Assembly (NCBI GenBank): GCA_030039655.1 | Contig: JASHVC010000530.1 | Location: forward strand, 1-10,125 | Source: Xanthobacteraceae bacterium | GTDB taxonomy: Bacteria > Pseudomonadota > Alphaproteobacteria > Rhizobiales > Xanthobacteraceae | DNA: 10,125 nt | Reading direction: 5' to 3' | Shown: positions 6,692 through 10,125 of the stretch, one piece after another | Layout: each line of letters begins with the position of its first letter | Numbering within the stretch: the stretch's first letter is position 1 | Notes under the pieces: model-generated | Told to the model about the DNA's origin: nothing | Seen by the model: the letters and a program-made list of their open reading frames with translations, nothing else | The model's database searches: none | Position numbers and translations under genes: made by a program

Positions 6692-7423
6692 TCAGGCTGC
6701 GACTGACTCTTCGTCCTCGTAATCATCCGGGCGACGGCGCCAACGGGCGCGAAGGCGGCAAAGCCGTGATGGAATGAAGCACAAATCGTCGAGCAAACCG
6801 GAGAGACGTTGACCGCGGCCGAGGGCGCGGTCGAGCGCGGCCATGGTGCGCGCCAAACCCGGATCATCGTCGCGAACCCACGTGCGCAGGACCGAGTTGA
6901 ACAGTAACGCGAGACCCTGTGCGCGCAGCGCACCGCCCGGTCCCGACGCGCCGATCCCGGCCGCGGTCAGCATCCATTTCTGCGATCGCGCCGAAAGGGC
7001 GTTGAGCGCCAGGCCGAGCGGCACATTGCGGCGCGCGGAACGCAACAGCGAGCGGATGGCGTGGCGATGAGGAGCCAGTATTTCGAGCCGGCGCATGAGG
7101 ATGTCGAACAGCCGCTCGCGGGTCGACTCTTCCTCCATGTCGCTCAAATCCGCCGCCAGCACCGCGCGATCGGTGTCTTTGAAGTGAGCGGCTACGATGG
7201 CCAAAGGCGAGGAGAACGAGCCGCGCAATTGCGCGAGGGATACGCCGGCCTCGTTGGCGATGTCGGCAAGCCCAATCTGCTCGATCGGCCTTTCGGCTAA
7301 AAGCGCCATAAGCGCTGCGATGATTTTTTCGCGCTCACCGGCCGGCGCGGCCGGGCGCTCGCTCGATGTGGACCGGGTAGGTCTGCGGGCGGGACGGGTA
7401 GGGCGGGAGGGTCTGCGGGCCAT
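6692..7423 (-). CDS. TetR-family regulator with Coq9-like C-terminal half
   Basis: This 243-residue protein has an N-terminal tail rich in Arg and Pro (1-30). A TetR-type helix-turn-helix follows at about 31-80, with EKIIAALMALLAERPIEQI, then IGLADIANEAGVSLAQLRGSF and a following FKDTD, the usual TetR_N pattern. The second half (about 100-215) has ERLFDILMRRLEILAPHR, LRAQGLALLFNSVLRTWV and RDDDPGLARTMAALDRAL, which resemble the lipid-binding, TetR-like protein COQ9 of ubiquinone synthesis. It may therefore be a DNA-binding regulator or a Coq9-like protein; the intact helix-turn-helix and basic tail favour a regulator. The C-terminus is Arg-rich, then acidic. GAGGAG seven bases before the ATG at 7423 sets the start. 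It lies 84 bases downstream of proC and has a possible own promoter. The target and ligand are unknown. Confidence 0.72.
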   Translation of the reverse strand: MARRPSRPTRPARRPTRSTSSERPAAPAGEREKIIAALMALLAERPIEQIGLADIANEAGVSLAQLRGSFSSPLAIVAAHFKDTDRAVLAADLSDMEEESTRERLFDILMRRLEILAPHRHAIRSLLRSARRNVPLGLALNALSARSQKWMLTAAGIGASGPGGALRAQGLALLFNSVLRTWVRDDDPGLARTMAALDRALGRGQRLSGLLDDLCFIPSRLCRLRARWRRRPDDYEDEESVAA

Positions 7424-7468
7424 AGCCGAACTCCTCGGTCGGGCGGTTCGAACGCGCCACTAAACACA

Positions 7469-7497
7469 ATCTAGGCTCGCCAGTGGACCGTTCCAAG
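7469..7497 (-). promoter_or_regulatory. Possible internal promoter before the TetR-type gene
   Basis: On the minus strand CTTGGA (7497-7492) and CTAGAT (7474-7469) are exactly 17 bases apart. They match four of six bases of CTTGAC and five of six of CTATAT. This would give a leader of about 40 bases, so the regulator could be made independently of proC. Confidence 0.4.
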
Positions 7498-7507
7498 GCA
7501 GCGGTTA

Positions 7508-8361
7508 TTAACCCGCGAGTTCGCGCGAACGTGCGGTAGCGGCGGCGACTGCGGTTCGCATGAGCAGCGCCAAGCCGCCTTGGCTCATCAGCACACCGAG
7601 CGCTGCGGCTGTCGTGCCGCCCGGAGAGGTCACGTTTTCGCGCAACACCGCGGCGTCGAGCGGCGAGCGGTGCAACAATTCGCCGGAGCCGGCGACGGTC
7701 TCCCGCGCGAGCTTCTCGGCCAAGTCCGCGGGTAGTCCGGCTGCGACGCCGGCTTGTGCCAATGCTTCGGCGAGGAGGAACACGTAAGCCGGACCGGAGC
7801 CTGACACGGCGGTCACCGCGTCCATCAGACCCTCGTCGCGTACCCATTCCACCGTACCCATGGCGGCGAGCAGATCGGAAGCGAGCTGGCGTTGGGGTGC
7901 CGAAACCTTGCGGTTGGGACAGGCGACAGTAATGCCCGGCCGATCGCTGCCGGCGTGTTGGGCATGGCGCGCACGATTGCGGTTTGGGGTGGCAAGGTCT
8001 CCTGAAGAAAACGAAGCGTGCGGCCGGCCATGATCGACAGCGCGAGTGTCGATGGGCCGACATATGGTTTGAGGGACGGCACCGCCTCCGGCGCGCTTTG
8101 CGGCTTGACCGCGATGACGACGGCGCTGGCGGTGAAAGGTTTCCCCTTCGGATTGAGGGCAACGCCGCGGCGCGTCAGCGCTTTCACGCTCTTGGCGGGC
8201 TGCGGCTCCAGCACCGTGAGCTTGCGCGGATCGAGTCCACGCGCGAGCCAGCCGTCGAGCATGGCCGAGCCCATCTTGCCGGCGCCGAGCAAGACAAGGC
8301 GGCCGGGAAAATTGCGCAAGGGCTTGTCGCCAAGCTTGGGTCGCTTCTTGGCTCGCTTCAT
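7508..8361 (-). pseudogene. proC: Pyrroline-5-carboxylate reductase, interrupted by a frameshift
   Basis: ProC reduces pyrroline-5-carboxylate to proline with NAD(P)H. The first part (8361 to about 7936) reads normally: the Rossmann motif LLGAGKMGSAML at about 24-35, AVKPQ at 84-88 and the active-site segment RAMPNTPAAIGR at 131-142. Just after R142, at the C run 7935-7937 (GGG on the coding strand), the frame is lost, and it ends at a TGA at 7825. The other frame continues the protein exactly (GITVACPNRK, then AMGTVEWVRDEGLMDAVTAVSGSGPAYVF and ENVTSPGGTTAAALGVL) to the stop at 7508. One extra G in the run would restore a 284-residue protein of normal ProC size. No other damage is seen, so this is either a recent mutation or a sequencing error. 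ybjN-type and TetR-type genes flank it on the same strand. Confidence 0.88.
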
Positions 8362-8388
8362 GGCGAGATCATATCGCCATTCGCAGCG

Positions 8389-8889
8389 CTACGCCTCCCC
8401 GGAGGTCTCGAACATGGCGGCATCCATCGCTTCGCGCGCGTTCTTGCCTGCCCAAACCACGAAATTAAATGCCGGATAGTAGCGCTCGCAAGAATCCAGT
8501 GCGCAGGCCAGGACCGCCTCGCATTGCCGGTCCGAGGCGGTGACTCCGCCGGCCAGCACGAGCGCGTGGCGGAACATCACGACGCCGTCCTGCAGCCAGA
8601 CCTCGAAGTGTCCGATCCACATCTGCTCGTTGATCAGCGCGATAAGCGCTTGCACTTCGTTGAGCCGCGGCTCCGGCACTTTCATTTCGAAGGCGCAGGC
8701 CAGATGTAGCGCTTCAAGCTCGCTCATCCACGTGAATGAGATTTGATAGTTGGTCCAACGGCTGGTGACGTTGAGCGTGATCTCGTCTTCGCCCGTGCGC
8801 TCGAACGGCCAGCTGTTAGTGGCCGCCATTCGCTCAACCACTTCGAGGGCATTGGTTCTGTCCTCGGGTACGATTTCGATGATGGACAT
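8389..8889 (-). CDS. YbjN-domain protein
   Basis: This 166-residue cytoplasmic protein belongs to the YbjN family (putative bacterial sensory transduction regulator), judged by its overall pattern. Visible landmarks are RWTNYQISFTWMSELEALHLACAFEMKVPEPR, given here as RWTNYQISFTWMSELEALHL then ACAFEMKVPEPR, followed by LIALINEQMWIGHFEVW and VVMFRHALVLAGGV, then a C-terminal helix with YYPAFNFVVWAGKNAREAM. There is no signal peptide or membrane segment. I start at the ATG at 8889 (MSIIEIVPEDRTN) because GGAGG lies four bases before it. A start at 8931 would add 14 unconserved residues containing that GGAGG. The stop is 27 bases from the proC start, so the two are probably co-transcribed; this neighbourhood with proC recurs in Rhizobiales as far as I recall. 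The molecular function of the family is not known. Confidence 0.85.
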   Translation of the reverse strand: MSIIEIVPEDRTNALEVVERMAATNSWPFERTGEDEITLNVTSRWTNYQISFTWMSELEALHLACAFEMKVPEPRLNEVQALIALINEQMWIGHFEVWLQDGVVMFRHALVLAGGVTASDRQCEAVLACALDSCERYYPAFNFVVWAGKNAREAMDAAMFETSGEA

Positions 8890-8963
8890 GCCGCCTCCAC
8901 AGATTCCAGAGAGTGGAAATGCGCACGCCACTTATGACTGCGCTTCGTTCCGGCTGCATTTGA

Positions 8964-8985
8964 CGCAGGAGCAATAGCGCCTGCG
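8964..8985 (-). repeat. Hairpin in the leader region of the YbjN-domain gene
   Basis: CGCAGG-A-GC-AATA-GC-G-CCTGCG forms a stem of eight pairs with one mismatch and a four-base loop. It lies about 75 bases before the YbjN start. No T run follows on either strand, so it is not an intrinsic terminator; it could be an RNA structure in the leader or a protein-binding palindrome. Confidence 0.4.
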
Positions 8986-9209
8986 AATTGACCGAACACC
9001 GCGAATCAGCAGTGACGTCGACTATAGTCGTTTGGATTCCTTCTCGCCAATTTGCTGTAAGCGCCGCCACGGCAAACAATGTTTGCACTCATGAAGTGAT
9101 TTGCCCTCGCGGCACAATGCCGAAGATGAGTCGTCCACAGCGGAGCGTGCGACAAGTCGACTCGGGGTGAGTCGCGGGCGGCACTGTCTATTTCAGCTTT
9201 TCGAATCAA

Positions 9210-9225
9210 TCCACAGCGCTGTGGA
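9210..9225. repeat. Perfect 16-base palindrome after prs, possible weak terminator
   Basis: TCCACAGCGCTGTGGA is a perfect palindrome, able to form a six-pair stem with a GCGC loop in RNA. It starts 22 bases after the prs stop. The following TTGATT on the minus strand is a poor T tract, so termination is uncertain. It partly overlaps the first copy of a TGGAGAAAT direct repeat. Confidence 0.4.
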
Positions 9226-9247
9226 GAAATATCGCGGTGGAGAAATC

Positions 9248-10125
9248 TCAATCGAACAGGCTGGAAACTGATTCTTCGGCGGCGGTGCGGTTGATCGCCT
9301 CACCGATCAGATTCGCAATCGACAGTACCCGGATGTTTTTGGACTCGGCCACTGACTTAGTCGGCTGAATCGAATCAGTGATCACGAGCTCTTTGAGATT
9401 CGAAGAATTAACCCGTGCGACGGCGCCGCCGGACAGCACGCCATGGGTGATGTAGCCGTAAACCTCGCTCGCGCCCTTCTCCAAAAGGGCGTCGGCGGCG
9501 TTCACCAACGTGCCTCCGGAATCCACGATGTCATCCACCAGGATACAGATACCGCCCGCAACCTGGCCGATGACGTTTGCGACTTCCGATTCTCCCGGCC
9601 GTTCGTGCCGCTTGTCGATGATGGCAAGCGGCGTGTTGATGCGTTTGGCGAGGCCGCGCGCCCGGACCACGCCGCCGACATCGGGAGAGACCACGATCAC
9701 TTTGCTGAGGTCGAAGCGCTCCCTGATGTCGCGCATCATGACGGGCGCAGCGAACAGGTTGTCGGTCGGAATATCGAAGAAGCCCTGGATCTGCCCGGCG
9801 TGCAGATCGAGGGTCAACACGCGGTCGGCGCCCGCATGGGCGATGAGATTGGCCACCAGCTTGGCCGAGATCGGCGTGCGCGGACCGACCTTGCGGTCCT
9901 GGCGAGCGTAACCGTAGTAGGGGATCACCGCCGTGATGCGCCGGGCCGAGGCGCGGCGCAGCGCGTCGATGATGATGAGCAATTCCATCAAGTGATCGTT
10001 GGCCGGAAACGACGTCGACTGGATCACAAACACGTCGGCGCCGCGGACGTTTTCCTGGATCTCGACGAAGATTTCCATGTCGGCAAAGCGGCGGACCACC
10101 GCTTTGGTCAGAGGGATGCCGAGAT
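9248..10125 (-). CDS. prs: Ribose-phosphate pyrophosphokinase (PRPP synthetase), 5' end outside window
   Basis: Prs makes PRPP from ribose 5-phosphate and ATP, the precursor for purine, pyrimidine, histidine and tryptophan synthesis. 291 residues are visible, opening with [17 protein letters not shown]. The family is about 310-320 residues long, so roughly 25 N-terminal residues lie beyond the right edge; a GTG at 10099 is an internal Val codon, not the start. Visible signatures are [44 protein letters not shown] and the catalytic flexible loop IDKRHERPG. The PRPP-binding loop [15 protein letters not shown] and the C-terminal [11 protein letters not shown] are also present. The frame is intact. 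prs lies 358 bases upstream of the YbjN-domain gene, too far to assume one operon, and weak terminator-like palindromes follow its stop. Confidence 0.96.
   Translation of the reverse strand, partial: LGIPLTKAVVRRFADMEIFVEIQENVRGADVFVIQSTSFPANDHLMELLIIIDALRRASARRITAVIPYYGYARQDRKVGPRTPISAKLVANLIAHAGADRVLTLDLHAGQIQGFFDIPTDNLFAAPVMMRDIRERFDLSKVIVVSPDVGGVVRARGLAKRINTPLAIIDKRHERPGESEVANVIGQVAGGICILVDDIVDSGGTLVNAADALLEKGASEVYGYITHGVLSGGAVARVNSSNLKELVITDSIQPTKSVAESKNIRVLSIANLIGEAINRTAAEESVSSLFD

Larger units (their letters stand above)
8890..9247 (-). other. Intergenic region between prs and the YbjN-domain gene
   Basis: These 358 bases show no convincing gene, tRNA or known riboswitch. They contain several palindromes: TTCCA-GAGAG-TGGAA at about 8905-8919 just before the ybjN Shine-Dalgarno, a longer hairpin at 8964-8985, CGACTATAGTCG at 9019-9030, and TCCACAGCGCTGTGGA at 9210-9225 after prs. 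TGGAGAAAT occurs twice, at 9222-9230 and 9238-9246. No clear promoter for the YbjN-domain gene was found by eye. Confidence 0.5.

Noticed and set aside
7335..8162. Minus-strand open frame of 275 codons overlapping proC and the start of the TetR-type gene
   Set aside because: It is in a third frame, with Arg/Ser/Pro-rich shadow composition. It matches neither proC frame, so it does not explain the frameshift as an overlapping gene.
7984..8709. Plus-strand open frame of 241 codons across proC and the YbjN-domain gene
   Set aside because: It is antisense to two genes with recognised families and has no domain pattern of its own.
9128..9225. TCCACA motifs at about 9133 and 9210 as DnaA boxes or a replication origin
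   Set aside because: They match only the last six or seven bases of TTATCCACA, are not clustered with an AT-rich unwinding region, and no replication genes are nearby.
8890..9247. tRNA or riboswitch in the prs/YbjN spacer
   Set aside because: No cloverleaf, anticodon arm, TTCGAATC-type T loop in context or known riboswitch core was found on either strand by eye.

Overview
The window reads as ordinary chromosomal DNA from an alphaproteobacterium of the order Hyphomicrobiales (Rhizobiales), probably close to Bradyrhizobium, Rhodopseudomonas, Afipia or Pseudolabrys. The basis is high GC, the form of PurA, SerA, SerC, Bfr and Prs, a serC-type leader RNA, promoters of the CTTGAC-N17-CTATAT type, Irr-type iron control elements and a CtrA-type TTAA-N7-TTAAC site. 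This placement rests on protein and motif recognition only. No mobile element, phage gene, CRISPR array, tRNA or rRNA was seen.

Layout. Positions 1-311 carry the 5' end of purA (minus strand, cut by the window edge). A 332-base spacer separates it from a divergent EamA/DMT-family transporter (644-1561, plus), the only plus-strand gene. It converges, with only four bases between the stops, on serA (1566-3152, minus). serC (3234-4406, minus) lies just upstream of serA, so serC-serA form a serine-biosynthesis operon that starts with a canonical promoter and a short structured leader over the serC ribosome binding site. Upstream are an Omp25/Omp31-like outer-membrane beta-barrel gene (4577-5335), bacterioferritin bfr (5592-6080) and bacterioferritin-associated ferredoxin bfd (6218-6433). 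bfd and bfr each have their own Irr-box-like palindrome. Next comes a likely unit of YbjN-domain gene (8389-8889), proC (7508-8361) and a TetR/Coq9-like gene (6692-7423). At the right edge is prs (9248-10125, minus, 5' end outside the window).

How they work together. serC and serA carry out the first two steps from 3-phosphoglycerate to serine. bfr and bfd store and release iron. prs and purA feed nucleotide synthesis. proC completes proline synthesis, but here it is interrupted by an apparent single-base deletion in a G run, which is either a real inactivation or a sequence error.

I found no undescribed multi-gene system. The observations most worth a second look are the proC frameshift, the paired Irr-type sites overlapping -10 elements, the promoter plus leader RNA of serC, the CtrA-type site before the outer-membrane protein gene, and the Coq9-like TetR protein downstream of proC.
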